Part shown: positions 8,628-17,876 of the stretch, one piece after another
Layout of the letters: every line of letters begins with the position of its first letter
How positions within the stretch are numbered: the first letter of the stretch is position 1
DNA from: Paraburkholderia sp. IMGN_8
Lineage (GTDB): Bacteria > Pseudomonadota > Gammaproteobacteria > Burkholderiales > Burkholderiaceae
Assembly: GCF_038050405.1 (NCBI RefSeq)
Contig: NZ_CP150901.1
Coordinates: 3,596,001 to 3,660,000 of the forward strand
Reading direction: 5' to 3'
DNA length: 64,000 nt
Position numbers and translations under genes: made by a program
The notes under the pieces: model-generated
Database searches by the model: none
Told to the model about the DNA's origin: nothing
What the model saw: the letters and a program-made list of their open reading frames with translations, nothing else

Positions 8628-10586
8628 TTACGGCGTGCGCGGAAACTCGAACGCGTCGAACAGATCGCCGATGGCTGGCGCATTGACCGGCACATACGGA
8701 TGCGTCTGCAACTGGATCGGGTTCGGCAGATTGTCGCGGCTTCTTTCCGTGATCGGCTTCAGATGCCAGTTGCGTTCGATGAACTTCACGATCGACGCGT
8801 GATCCGCGTACTGGTGCGCAACACGGCCACCGCGCGAGTATGGCGACACGACGATCATCGGAATGCGCGGGCCGTCGCCGAAGTAATCGAGCGGCTGGAT
8901 GTAGCCTGAGTCGTAGTAGCCGCCGCCTTCGTCGGTCGTGACCAGGATCGCCGTCGAAGCCCACAGGCTCGGGTCGCGCTGCACTTTGTCGACCAGCTTG
9001 TGCACGAACGATTCAAAGAGTCCGAACTTCGACGACTCCGGGTGCCCGTCGAGCAGACCGCCCGGCTTCACGAACGAAACCGCAGGCAGCGTGCCATTCG
9101 CAATGTCCGCGTACAGATCGGTCGTGTCCTGCAGGTGCGCCTTGACGAGCGCGGGGTTCGTCATGATCGCGGTTTCATACAGGAACGGGTTGCAGATATT
9201 GCAGTAGACACTCGTGGCCGGCGTAGTCACAAACGTATTCCAGCCTTCGCCGTAGTACTTCCACGAGATGTTCTTCTCGATTAGCGTATCGCCGATCGTC
9301 CGCACCGGCGACGGCGGGATCGTGAACGTACTTGTATTGACCGTGCCGTCCCCGTTGTAGCCGGGGTTGTAGTTGTTCAGCAGGTAATACGTGTTCGGCG
9401 CGCACTTCGCGTCCGGCTTGTACGGCAGGCGGTCCAGGTAGTGGCGCAGCGTGCCGGCGCCGGGCTGATGACTGTCCGAGCAGTTGCTATACGTGCCGCC
9501 CGAATAGCCGTCCTGCGTGTACCAGTTGTTGGTGTTTGCCTGCGGCAGCGGATTCTCGATCTGATCGGCCGGCGGCTTCGCGGCATTGCCGTTGCCGTCC
9601 GTGTAGTAGAGCGCATCGGCGGTGCCGATCATGATGCTGTTCGCGCCCGTGCCGCCCATCACCGGCTGGTGATAGTTGTCGCTGATCGTGAATTCGCGCG
9701 CGAGATGCGTGAAGTACGGCATGTCGCCGGTATTCACGTTGTAATAGCCGAGCGCGGTCGCTCCTTCGCCGGTCGTCTCGTCGTTGAAGTTCGCGGGCCG
9801 CGGCTTGCCGTTCGAACCGGCGCCCACCGACGTCTCAACCCACGCGAACAGATCCATCTGACAACCGCTCGGATTATCGAGCGTGGCGTGATCGAGGCTG
9901 CAATCGGCCTGTTGCCAATTCTGGTAGAAGCGGTGCACCGGGCTGTTGATGTACTGGTCATAATCGGGACCGACGCGCGAGATCTGATACGGTCCGTTCG
10001 GCAGGTTATACGTGTTCGAGCCGAAGCGCGTATCGACGCTATGCGTCGGCAAACCGCTCGCACCGGTGGTCAGGTGCACGACGTCCCAAGGCTCCATCAT
10101 TGCGCCCTCGGCGGCCTGCGCCGCGGCGAGCGTGGCGAACGGCGGCGGACTGGTATCGCTCGGCGCGCTTGCCGTATTGCCGGTATTGGGTGCCGGCAGC
10201 ACCGTATAAGGCTGCTTGCCGCCAGGCGCCATATCGAAGCGCTTCGGGTCCGTGGCACTGGCCGTGTATTGCGCGGCCAGCGCGAAGTTCGGGCCCGGTT
10301 TGCCGTCGGCCGTGATGATGCCCTTCGACAGCAGGTTCGCCACCGTCTGCCCCCGGCGCGGCGTGTAAGCACCGAATACGTGATCGAAGGTGCGGTTCTC
10401 GCCGACCACCACGATGACATGCTTGATCGGCGACGCGGTGTTCACTGCCGCAGCCGCTACCGCAGCCTGCTGCTGGCTTTCCGCGACAGCCGGCCAGATA
10501 GCCGCGGCAAGCGCGACGGAAACGGCGCCGCAAAGCAAGGCACCTCTAAATGTTGGTGTACTAATTACATTGGCAATTTTTTTCAC
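8628..10586 (-). CDS. Exported phosphoesterase (acid phosphatase / phospholipase C family)
   Basis: A 652-residue protein of the Pfam phosphoesterase family that includes bacterial phospholipases C and AcpA-type acid phosphatases. Features are a signal peptide (basic VKKIANV then a hydrophobic run ending AVAES), the first metal-site motif HVIVVVGENRTFDHVFG near residue 60, DNYHQPVMGGTGAN mid-protein, the C-terminal metal motif TTDEGGGYYD, and PMIVVSPYSRGG. The GTG at 10586 is preferred because GGAGGCGTTC stands directly before it; an ATG at 10598 gives four more residues. It is monocistronic with its own terminator and probably hydrolyses phosphomonoesters or phospholipids in the periplasm or outside the cell. 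Confidence 0.88.
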   Translation of the reverse strand: MKKIANVISTPTFRGALLCGAVSVALAAAIWPAVAESQQQAAVAAAAVNTASPIKHVIVVVGENRTFDHVFGAYTPRRGQTVANLLSKGIITADGKPGPNFALAAQYTASATDPKRFDMAPGGKQPYTVLPAPNTGNTASAPSDTSPPPFATLAAAQAAEGAMMEPWDVVHLTTGASGLPTHSVDTRFGSNTYNLPNGPYQISRVGPDYDQYINSPVHRFYQNWQQADCSLDHATLDNPSGCQMDLFAWVETSVGAGSNGKPRPANFNDETTGEGATALGYYNVNTGDMPYFTHLAREFTISDNYHQPVMGGTGANSIMIGTADALYYTDGNGNAAKPPADQIENPLPQANTNNWYTQDGYSGGTYSNCSDSHQPGAGTLRHYLDRLPYKPDAKCAPNTYYLLNNYNPGYNGDGTVNTSTFTIPPSPVRTIGDTLIEKNISWKYYGEGWNTFVTTPATSVYCNICNPFLYETAIMTNPALVKAHLQDTTDLYADIANGTLPAVSFVKPGGLLDGHPESSKFGLFESFVHKLVDKVQRDPSLWASTAILVTTDEGGGYYDSGYIQPLDYFGDGPRIPMIVVSPYSRGGRVAHQYADHASIVKFIERNWHLKPITERSRDNLPNPIQLQTHPYVPVNAPAIGDLFDAFEFPRTP

Positions 10587-11438
10587 GAACGCCTCCATGA
10601 CGTTACTCGGACGAGCAAGCAGTAATGTGGCGTGTGGCAACGACGGACAGATCCCTGCGTGGAGACGCTGCCTCTCTTACAAAGCGTTACGACGGGAAGA
10701 AATTATAGGGTGGCAATGACGATATAGGGACAAAAAAAAGTCAATGGCGTGCGATTCTGCTAACGAATTACTTTCACTCGATTCACATTGCATAATTCGC
10801 CCGTGCCGCTGGACTGAACGACGATAATGCGCGCGCAGCAAAGCCCGCGAGCGCATCATTGTTCATTGCCGTTATCTCGTCCCTTCAACAAGAATCGACA
10901 CCATGCTTTCACATGTCTTTATGGCATTACAGATTCCGACCGCGCATTCGCCTTTTATTCTCCACTACCAATAAGTCAGTAACTTAGCGGACAGATTGGG
11001 GAGGCATTTGTCGTCGTCGCTTCATTCAGGAAGAGAGACGGCAGAGCCCTGGCTCACTACGCGTTTGCCCGCGCACGGTATCGAACGTCTGCAATCGCCG
11101 ACGAACCGCTGTATGGCAGCGTCCGACGAAAGGCCGTTGTCAGAGCGTAGAGCAGACGTTCGAAAAACCAGCTTTGACACCTGTAATTGGCCTAACCGAC
11201 CGTTCGCGTATTGACGATGGCCGCCCTCCGCCGCGTTTGCTTCCGTACTTTGCGAACGGACACCAGCCACATCTGGTTCGGAGCCAATCTGCCTGGTTTG
11301 TCGCAATCGGCCGAGGAATCGAGGCCTGATCCGTGGCTATGAGACCACGAAACTTACAGTTAATTACAAGTGTTCGCGGTTACCAGCGCGCGCCGTTCGT
11401 ACAATCGAAGCATTCAGGTGGACTTTGAGAAGGCGAAA
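10587..11438. other. Long intergenic region, no supported gene
   Basis: About 850 bases between the divergent phosphoesterase and the glycine-rich protein genes. Short open frames occur (for example 10996-11214) but none has a good ribosome site or recognisable composition. The part from about 10700 to 10990 is richer in A and T than its surroundings and would hold the phosphoesterase promoter. No repeat, RNA gene or mobile element was seen. Confidence 0.5.
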
Positions 11439-11843
11439 ATGAAAACAGTGCAATGGATTGCCGCCAGCCTCGTGGCACTTGCGTCCGTGTCAGCCCTTGC
11501 GGCAGCGGGTGGCAATGGAGGCGGAAACGGTGGAAGCGGTGGAGCGGGAAGCAGCGGGGGTGCCGGACACGGTGGTCTGGGCGGCAACGCGGGCGGCATG
11601 TCCGCCGGCCACATGAGCAGCAAGGGAGTCAGCAATACCAACGGCTTTAATTCAGCCGACCACGATGTCGGCCTTGCCCGCGCGGCGGATCGATCGGACA
11701 CGCAGGCGGACCGCGCTGACGCGCAAACGAGCCGTCACAGTCTTCACGCCGCTCACACAGATCACGCGCATTCACACTCGCATGCGCGGGTGAGCGCGAA
11801 GCCTCACCACAGCCAGCACATCGCCATCAGTCATTCGACTTGA
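11439..11843 (+). CDS. Exported glycine- and histidine-rich protein
   Basis: A 134-residue protein starting at the ATG at 11439 behind GAGAAGGCGAAA. It has a signal peptide (MKTVQWIAASLVALASVSAL then AAA), a low-complexity Gly/Ser/Asn segment at residues 24-60, a short middle with SNTNGFNSADHDVGLARA, and a His/Ala/Ser-rich tail with HAHSHSHAR. The histidine tail could bind metal ions, but that is only an inference from composition. Similar small exported proteins with 'NTNG...DRD.G..RA' middles are common in Burkholderiaceae and have no known function. A strong hairpin terminator follows at once. Confidence 0.7.
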   Translation: MKTVQWIAASLVALASVSALAAAGGNGGGNGGSGGAGSSGGAGHGGLGGNAGGMSAGHMSSKGVSNTNGFNSADHDVGLARAADRSDTQADRADAQTSRHSLHAAHTDHAHSHSHARVSAKPHHSQHIAISHST

Positions 11844-11844
11844 T

Positions 11845-11882
11845 GAAACACAGAGGGCGCCCGCAGGCGCCCTCTGTGTTTC
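11845..11882. terminator. Bidirectional terminator hairpin
   Basis: A 17-bp perfect stem, GAAACACAGAGGGCGCC (11845-11861) paired with 11866-11882 around the loop CGCA. It begins one base past the stop of the glycine-rich gene and lies 13 bases past the stop of the convergent small lipoprotein gene, so it can serve both. Confidence 0.85.
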
Positions 11883-11895
11883 ATCTTTCTTCTCG

Positions 11896-12063
11896 TCAGC
11901 AATTCCCCTTTTTCGCCTGTCCCGGCGGACAGAAACCGTTGCCCGGACCACCCTGGGGCCCGCCTTGCGGCACGACAAGCATGCCCGGCGAATCAGGCAC
12001 ATACAGCGCACAGCCACTCAACAGGGCGGCACCTGCAGTCAGAAGACAGAAGATTTTTTTCAT
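11896..12063 (-). CDS. 55-residue lipoprotein with FCPPGQAKKGNC tail
   Basis: Minus-strand reading from the ATG at 12061-12063 gives 55 codons ending in TGA at 11896. The start is MKKIFCLLTAG followed by the lipobox LLSGC, with the lipidated cysteine at residue 18. Next come a Gly/Pro/Gln-rich stretch and a C-terminal GFCPPGQAKKGNC with two cysteines that might pair. It begins 53 bases after the DUF4382 gene on the same strand and ends at the shared terminator. A clear lipobox plus a terminator at the right distance support a genuine gene. Function unknown. Confidence 0.75.
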   Translation of the reverse strand: MKKIFCLLTAGAALLSGCALYVPDSPGMLVVPQGGPQGGPGNGFCPPGQAKKGNC

Positions 12064-12074
12064 GGGGTTCCCCG

Positions 12075-12096
12075 AGGAAGGGCTTGCGCCCTTCCT
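12075..12096 (-). other. Intercistronic hairpin between DUF4382 gene and small lipoprotein gene
   Basis: AGGAAGGGC (12075-12083) and GCCCTTCCT (12088-12096) form a 9-bp stem with a 4-base loop between the two lipoprotein genes. No T-run follows it on the minus strand, so it is more likely an attenuating or stabilising element than a full terminator. Confidence 0.4.
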
Positions 12097-12116
12097 TCTT
12101 CATCGCGTAGTGATCC

Positions 12117-13283
12117 TTAGAAACCGAAGTTGACGTTGGCCTGATCGGTTACCGATACGTTGACTGCGGACGACTGGGTCGCACCGCTCACGCTATCGGC
12201 TTCTGCGGTGTACTGTCCAGCGGCACTTGCGACCGCGGTTAGCGCGACCGGCAGGCTCCCCGAATAAGTGCCGATCAGTGGCGCGGCGGCTGGCAGGTTC
12301 ATCGCGTAGGCACCGCTATCCAGATTGGCGTTCGCGCTGGTGATTTCGTAGCTGAGGCCGCTAACCGATTGCAGTGCCCGCACGATGGCTTGCGCGCTGA
12401 CCGGCAGAACTGTCCCGCTTGCGACGTGCATGACGGATGCCGGCAGCACGATCGGTGCCGACGACGTGGCCACGACCGTCGATGTATTCACAACGACCGG
12501 CACGGAGCGCACGATACCCGTTGCAACGTTATTCTGCACGATGACGACATCATAGTTGCCGTTGGTCGAACTCTGTTCGAGCGGCGTCAGCACGAACTGT
12601 CCGTTGCTGTCGGCAGCGGTGCCCTTGATGACGTGGCCGTTCTGCTCCGCATAGACAGCGGCCCCCGCTTCGGCCGGCGCAACGTAGCCGGAGATCGTGC
12701 CGCTCACGACCGTTGGCGTCGCGGTCACGACCGGCTTCAGACTGTACGAGCCGTTACCTTTCTGGACGATCGATTTGCACGCGTTGAAGTCGAGTACGAG
12801 ATCGACCAGCGTGTTGGGTTGAACCGTGAACGGCCGGATGATCTTGTAGCCGCTTTGCGTGGCGCTTGGCGTGTCGAGCGGCTGCTCGCTGCCGCCGGTC
12901 GGAACAATCGAATTCGCCAGCGTATTGCCCTGATTCTGCGCGAGCACCAAACGAACCTGCTGATACTGGCCGGTGGGCAATGCGGTTTGTCCAAGGTCGG
13001 CCAGGACGCCGTTGGTCAGCGACAGCAGATCGATCTTCTGCGGGCTCGACAATGCCACGTCAGTCCAGCCGCCGTCAGTGTCACCGGCCTGCGCGTTCGT
13101 GTTGACGCGAACCTTGCTGACCGTCACATATACATGGTCGAAACCGCATGACGGGGAGTCTGTCATCTGAACATGGAGCGTGCCGGTGGCGGTGCTGCCG
13201 CCATCGCCACCTCCGCCGCCACATCCGGCAAGCGCGAGAGGAAACGCCAGCACGCACGTCAGCGTTTTGAGTATCGTTTTCAT
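12117..13283 (-). CDS. DUF4382-domain lipoprotein
   Basis: A 388-residue lipoprotein starting at the ATG at 13283 behind GGAGGATTCCCC. The signal peptide ends in the lipobox LALAGC, followed by six glycines broken by Asp. Residues about 35-180 (TGTLHVQMTDSPSCGFDHV ... LVLDFNACKSI) match the DUF4382 domain, a beta-sandwich of unknown function common in lipoproteins. A carboxypeptidase-regulatory-like beta domain (SGTISGYVAPAEAGAAVYAE) and a Ser/Ala/Val-rich C-terminus follow. It probably sits on the outer membrane facing the periplasm or the surface. The small lipoprotein gene follows on the same strand. Confidence 0.85.
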   Translation of the reverse strand: MKTILKTLTCVLAFPLALAGCGGGGGDGGSTATGTLHVQMTDSPSCGFDHVYVTVSKVRVNTNAQAGDTDGGWTDVALSSPQKIDLLSLTNGVLADLGQTALPTGQYQQVRLVLAQNQGNTLANSIVPTGGSEQPLDTPSATQSGYKIIRPFTVQPNTLVDLVLDFNACKSIVQKGNGSYSLKPVVTATPTVVSGTISGYVAPAEAGAAVYAEQNGHVIKGTAADSNGQFVLTPLEQSSTNGNYDVVIVQNNVATGIVRSVPVVVNTSTVVATSSAPIVLPASVMHVASGTVLPVSAQAIVRALQSVSGLSYEITSANANLDSGAYAMNLPAAAPLIGTYSGSLPVALTAVASAAGQYTAEADSVSGATQSSAVNVSVTDQANVNFGF

Positions 13284-13568
13284 GGGGAATCCTCCTTCAT
13301 TGTTGTGTGCTGAAGGATACGGAAAGGCCCTGTAAGTAAATCGAGCAAATTGCAACGACCAGTAACCGAAATTTTTAACATTTTCTGTCATGCCGGGAGA
13401 AACTCTGGCCGCCTGTTTGCATGTGATGCAGTGTGAATTTCTGGGATGAGAGGCTCCCGGCTTTAGCGAGGCGACTAATAATCAACACAATTGTTAATCT
13501 GCGGAATTTGGACTAGGGTTGTAGTTGCTCTTCGTTACACAACAAGAACGAACGTTGCGAGGGAAAGC

Positions 13569-13817
13569 ATGGCCACGTTATTCGACGTCGAAATTGCACA
13601 TCTTGCGCGGGTGATGGGCGCATCAATGATCGGGGACCTCGCGGGTCCGATTCTGCCGGGCGCCTACTGGCGGGGGCGGCTTCATCAACTGCTCGATGCA
13701 CAGCACCTGACCAATGCGCAATTGCGCTCGCTGGACAGCCTGCTGCTGCAACTGGATGAACTCGAAGCCCAAGTCTCGAATGGTATCGCCCCCCGGGCGA
13801 CAGTCAGCACGGGCTAA
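13569..13817 (+). CDS. Conserved-looking hypothetical protein, 82 residues
   Basis: A small soluble, probably alpha-helical protein starting at the ATG at 13569 behind GCGAGGGAAAGC. The middle GDLAGPILPGAYWRGRLHQLLD is followed by a helix rich in Leu, Gln and Asp (LTNAQLRSLDSLLLQLDELEAQ), which could dimerise as a coiled coil. I do not recognise the family. It stands alone between the DUF4382 and RcnB-like genes; the ribosome site and amphipathic pattern support coding. Confidence 0.55.
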   Translation: MATLFDVEIAHLARVMGASMIGDLAGPILPGAYWRGRLHQLLDAQHLTNAQLRSLDSLLLQLDELEAQVSNGIAPRATVSTG

Positions 13818-14118
13818 TGGGCCTGATTCTGAATGGAGAAGTGCGAAGATTTACAAAGGCATTTTTGTCGACGCATGGTTCCAAATGCCGAATCGCAGCT
13901 AGGCGCATAGAACTTGTGATCGTCCGCTGCTGGACTCACGGGGAGCCAGAAGCCAATGGAGGTATCGCATCGTACTCGCCGGCAAAGCGCACGAGGACGC
14001 CATAAAGATTTTACGCACGACTGGCTGCGACCATCAACATACGGACCTGGCCGGATTTAACCCGGTTGTCCGTTTCATTGCTTCCCCCCCATGCTGCGAA
14101 TCTGACAGGAGATAAGTC
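13818..14118. other. Intergenic region upstream of the RcnB-like gene
   Basis: About 300 bases with no supported gene. It contains the ribosome site ACAGGAGATAAGTC just before the RcnB-like start; no clear promoter pair or operator was recognised. Confidence 0.5.
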
Positions 14119-14490
14119 ATGAAGAAATCCCGCGTACTTCTCGCGTCGCTGATGGTCACGGGTATGCTGGCATCGTCGCTCGCTATCGCGCAACCGCCGC
14201 ACGACAACCCTGGTAAAGGCAATCACGGTCAAGGATCAAAGGGGCACGGCCCGAAACAGGTTCCGCCTGGACACGACCCCGAGGGTCCGGGCAACTCGGC
14301 GAACGCGCCCGGACACTGGCGCAAGGGTGATCGTCTGCCTCCCGAATACCGCGATCGACAATATGTGATCGATGACTGGCGCGCCTACCGGCTTGCTCCG
14401 CCTCCGCGCGGCTATTCCTGGGTCGGCGTCGGCGGCGACTATCTGATGGTGCAGGTCTCTTCTGGGCTAATTCTGCGAGTTGGGCCGTAG
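14119..14490 (+). CDS. RcnB-family periplasmic protein
   Basis: A 123-residue exported protein. The signal peptide is MKKSRVLLASLMVTGMLASS then LAIAQ. A Gly/His/Pro/Lys-rich linker occupies residues 27-70. The conserved C-terminal RcnB domain (YRDRQYVIDDWRAYRL, then PPRGYSWVGVGGDYLMVQ and a hydrophobic end) covers residues 78-120. E. coli RcnB is a periplasmic protein linked to nickel and cobalt homeostasis, but many paralogues have no proven metal role and no rcnA-type exporter is nearby. Start supported by AGGAGATAAGTC. Confidence 0.82.
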   Translation: MKKSRVLLASLMVTGMLASSLAIAQPPHDNPGKGNHGQGSKGHGPKQVPPGHDPEGPGNSANAPGHWRKGDRLPPEYRDRQYVIDDWRAYRLAPPPRGYSWVGVGGDYLMVQVSSGLILRVGP

Positions 14491-14538
14491 TCCAGAATAT
14501 CTGACAGTTGCGTCGGTGCTGGTCATGGCGCAACGCTG

Positions 14539-14781
14539 GTGCGCGCCGTGGTGGCCTGCTTCCGGTACGGCGCGCAGACCGCAGCGGCTTCGGGCGCGAT
14601 GGTCGCGCTGCTGATCCGCAGCGAGAGCTTGATGGCGTTCCACAAAGGCACGCACTTCCTCGGCCACTCGGGGCTGGAGGTGATCTGCTACGCGGCCATG
14701 GCGTTCTCTGCGTTTGTCGAGGCAATGACCATGCTCGCGCGCCGGGCGAAATCGAAGCGAGCGGCCGGCCATTCGGGATGA
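14539..14781 (+). CDS. Possible small two-helix membrane protein
   Basis: An 80-codon frame from a GTG at 14539. Hydrophobic stretches occur around residues 15-30 (ASGAMVALLI) and 47-68 (LEVICYAAMAFSAFVEAMTML), with a basic C-terminus. There is no good ribosome site and the GTG start is uncertain, so this may be chance coding in GC-rich DNA. Apart from this frame, the 14491-14923 interval between the RcnB-like and TAXI genes shows nothing clear. Confidence 0.3.
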   Translation: MRAVVACFRYGAQTAAASGAMVALLIRSESLMAFHKGTHFLGHSGLEVICYAAMAFSAFVEAMTMLARRAKSKRAAGHSG

Positions 14782-14923
14782 GGCACGTTTCCTTCCCTGA
14801 TCCCCAGGAAAGACAACGCGCACAGCACCCGACAACCAAAATCGCTTCTTCCCGTGGAGCAAACATGCCGACGGCGCAGAATATCAGGCTCAACCAGAGA
14901 GCACAGAGGGGAAGGACAGCACA

Positions 14924-16267
14924 ATGCCCAAGCACAACCCAGCGCTTCAGCGTAGCCAGAAAACCCCCATGACACCGGGACGCCGGCGGCTGCTCATCAT
15001 TGGCGCGATAGTGTTGCTGGCGGCAATAGGCTGGGCGACGGCGACCGTACTCAAGCCCGCCATCCAGCGCACGATCGTCATCACGACCGGCGCGGACAAG
15101 GGCATCTATCGCGGCTTTGCCGATCGCTACGCCCCCGTCCTCAAGCGCGATGGCATCACACTTGATATCCGCAGTTCGTCCGGTTCGATCGAAAATTATC
15201 AGCGGCTGGCGAATCCGGACAGCGAATATGAAGTGGGCTTTATCCAGTCAGGCACCACCAGTCCAAAGGAAACCGACCACCTGCAAACCATCGCTGCCGT
15301 TTCATATGAACCGATCTGGGTGTTTTATCGCGGCGGCGCGACCGTCAACCGGTTGGCACAACTGCGCGGCAAGAGGATTGCGATAGGCGTTCCCGGTAGC
15401 GGCCTGCTTAACGTCGCCCAGGTGCTGCTCGACTATAGCGGCGTCACCAGCGACAACACCACGCTGCTGCAAATGGATGCGGTCAAGGCTTATCAAGGCC
15501 TCGAAAACGGCCAACTGGATGCAGCTTTCTTTATCGGCAGACCCGATGCTGCGATGCAGACAACGCTGCTGAACAGCGATCTAAAGCTGATGAGCTTTGC
15601 CCAAGCCGATGCCCTGGTGCAAAAATTCCCCTCTCTGTCCAAGATTATTTTTCCGCGCGCCTCGACCAGCATCGTCAACGATCTTCCGCAGGCCGATGTC
15701 ACCCTGCTGGCCGCCACGGCTCTGCTCGTGACCAAAGACACCATGCACCCCGCCCTGGTCTACCTGCTGCTGGACGCGGCAAAAACCGTCCATGGCGGCG
15801 AAGATTACTTCACGCCGCTCGGCACGTTTCCGAACCTGAACACCGAGGAATTTCCCCTCTCCGACGAAAGCACGCGGTACTTCAAATCCGGCCGTCCCTT
15901 CCTGCAGCGCTACCTGCCATTCTGGCTGGCCAGCTTTATCGAAAGACGCCTGCTGATCCTGCTTCCCTTCATGGCCTTACTGTTAGGTTTGCTACAGGCA
16001 TTGCCGCGCATGGCGGAGGCGCGGATAAAAAGCCGGCTCGTGATCTGGTATCGCGAACTCAAGTCGCTGGAAGACGAAATATGGAGCAACAGGCAACCAA
16101 CTCCGGACCAGATTGCACAGTGGCGCGATGAAATCGAGAACATTGATGCACATGCCAGCCAGATACGGATTCCTCAGCGTTATCTTCAGGAGGTTTACGC
16201 ACTGAAACAGGCGATTAGCGTCGTGCGGGAGCGGATTCTCCAAGCGGCTGGTAAGGTGAAGGAATAG
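14924..16267 (+). CDS. Membrane-anchored TAXI-family substrate-binding protein
   Basis: A 447-residue TAXI-type binding protein of the TRAP transporter class. There is an N-terminal membrane segment at about residues 22-42, then the binding domain (TIVITTGADKGIYRGFADRYA ... LRGKRIAIGVPGSGLLNVAQVLL). A second hydrophobic segment (RLLILLPFMALLLGLLQAL) lies at about residues 346-364, followed by a cytoplasmic-looking, charged coiled-coil tail. TAXI proteins with this second membrane segment occur as stand-alone genes, and no TRAP permease lies near. A transport or sensing role is therefore open. Confidence 0.8.
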   Translation: MPKHNPALQRSQKTPMTPGRRRLLIIGAIVLLAAIGWATATVLKPAIQRTIVITTGADKGIYRGFADRYAPVLKRDGITLDIRSSSGSIENYQRLANPDSEYEVGFIQSGTTSPKETDHLQTIAAVSYEPIWVFYRGGATVNRLAQLRGKRIAIGVPGSGLLNVAQVLLDYSGVTSDNTTLLQMDAVKAYQGLENGQLDAAFFIGRPDAAMQTTLLNSDLKLMSFAQADALVQKFPSLSKIIFPRASTSIVNDLPQADVTLLAATALLVTKDTMHPALVYLLLDAAKTVHGGEDYFTPLGTFPNLNTEEFPLSDESTRYFKSGRPFLQRYLPFWLASFIERRLLILLPFMALLLGLLQALPRMAEARIKSRLVIWYRELKSLEDEIWSNRQPTPDQIAQWRDEIENIDAHASQIRIPQRYLQEVYALKQAISVVRERILQAAGKVKE

Positions 16268-16482
16268 CTCGGGCGGCGATGAAAATGTCCGGCGCCCGCT
16301 CGACCACAACCCGTGGTTCGCATCTCGCGAAAGCGGATGTCCGTTAGCCGGAGGGAGGCAAAACGATATCTTGTAGATCCCATCCAACGAGATCAAGATT
16401 GTGATGACCGAGGATTCTCACGCTTCGGTTCAGGATTCAGGCGTTTGACCGGTTCGACGTGAAGAAATCAGGGAGAACCACT

Positions 16483-17745
16483 ATGAAAACTCCGGGTCGT
16501 ATCCGCGCCGTTAGTCGTCGCACGGTGCTCAAGGGGGCCGCTGCCGCTGCAGCGTTGCAGCTCGCCTCGCCCTTCATCATCAAGGCACGCGGCGAGACAC
16601 CGCTGCGCATCGGCATGGTCGATCCGTTGACCGGCGTTTATGCTGCAGTTGCACAGAATGAAGTAACGGGCGCGAGGCTCGCCGTGCAACAGGTCAATGC
16701 TAACGGCGGCATTCTCGGGCGTCCCATCGAGCTGCTGGTAGAAGACTCGGCGAACGACGTCGGCACCGGCGTGCAGAAGGCACGCAAGCTGATCGATCGT
16801 GATCAGGTCACGTTTCTGATCGGGGACGTGAATTCCGGCATCGCCCAGGCAATCGCCCAGGTCTCCAACGAGAAGAAGGTCTTGCACATCGTCTCGGGCG
16901 GCCACACCGACACGATCACGGGCAGCGATTGCAAGTGGAACGTATTTCGCGTCTGCAATACGACCAGCATGGAGGCCAACGCGGTCGCCGACCTCCTCTT
17001 CACCAAGTACGGCAAGAAGTGGCATTTCATTACGCCGGACTACGCCTTCGGCCATACGCTGCAGAAGGCCGCGCTGGCGGATCTGCAAAAGCTCGGCGGC
17101 ACGATGACCGGCAACGAGCTCACGCCGCTCGGCACGACCGATTTCTCCGCGTACCTGATCAAGGCGCGCGCGGCCAACCCCGATGTTCTGCTGGTGCTGC
17201 CGCAAGGTTCCGACATGGTCAACTGCCTGAAGCAGATCGCGCAGTTCGGCATCGGCAAGCAGATCCACATTGCGGGGCTTCAACAGGAGCTCGAATCGCT
17301 CGAGGCGATGCCGCCGGAGGCGCGAGTCGGCATCTGGATGTTCGAGTGGTACTGGAAGCAGCCGGGTGTCCCGGGCGTCGAGAAGTTCGTCGCCGACATC
17401 CGCAAGATGAACGGCGGCAAAGTCCCCACTGCACGCCACTGGTTCGGCTACACGTCGGTTCATACGCTCGCTGCGGTCGCCAACAAGGAAAAGAGCCTCG
17501 ATGCGAAAAAGCTCGCCGAGGCGCTCGGCGGGTTCGAACTCGCGGACGACGTCAAGCTGCAGCCCAACAAGTGTTACTACCGGAAGGGAGACCACCAGCT
17601 GATGACTTCGTCGTTCGTCGGCGAGGCGCTGTCCCAGCCGGCGGGCGACCCGGAGGATCTGTTCCGTGTCGAACGCGTGGTCGCTGGCGACAAGACTGCG
17701 CCGCCCGAGGCTGCGACCGGCTGCAAGCTGCAGTGGCCGGCTTGA
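16483..17745 (+). CDS. ABC transporter substrate-binding protein (branched-chain amino acid/amide family)
   Basis: A 420-residue periplasmic binding protein starting at the ATG at 16483 behind AGGGAGAACCACT. The N-terminus has a twin-arginine-type signal (SRRTVLKGAAAAAALQLASP), so export folded via Tat is likely. The mature part starts LRIGMVDPLTGVYAAVAQNE, the usual opening of type I LivJ/AmiC/UrtA-like receptors, and has the cross-over segment (SDMVNCLKQIAQFG). It is the first gene of a five-gene uptake operon. The ligand is an amino acid, amide or aromatic acid; the sequence alone does not say which. Confidence 0.88.
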   Translation: MKTPGRIRAVSRRTVLKGAAAAAALQLASPFIIKARGETPLRIGMVDPLTGVYAAVAQNEVTGARLAVQQVNANGGILGRPIELLVEDSANDVGTGVQKARKLIDRDQVTFLIGDVNSGIAQAIAQVSNEKKVLHIVSGGHTDTITGSDCKWNVFRVCNTTSMEANAVADLLFTKYGKKWHFITPDYAFGHTLQKAALADLQKLGGTMTGNELTPLGTTDFSAYLIKARAANPDVLLVLPQGSDMVNCLKQIAQFGIGKQIHIAGLQQELESLEAMPPEARVGIWMFEWYWKQPGVPGVEKFVADIRKMNGGKVPTARHWFGYTSVHTLAAVANKEKSLDAKKLAEALGGFELADDVKLQPNKCYYRKGDHQLMTSSFVGEALSQPAGDPEDLFRVERVVAGDKTAPPEAATGCKLQWPA

Positions 17746-17876
17746 TCCCGAAGACGATGTCCGCGCGGTAGTGCCGGCAGCCGTTGCCGTGAACCTGACA
17801 TGCATGCGTGGCAACACAGCGACCCAGGCTGCCCGACGCGGCTCGTGCATGGGTTGCGTCCGGATATGAGCGGCCA

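Noticed and set aside
9441..10625. Long plus-strand frame opposite the phosphoesterase
   Set aside because: Antisense shadow of a gene with clear domains; composition rich in Arg, Ala and Val without motif.
10996..11306. Overlapping short frames on both strands in the 10.6-11.4 kb gap
   Set aside because: No ribosome site, no family resemblance and no hydrophobic or periodic pattern.
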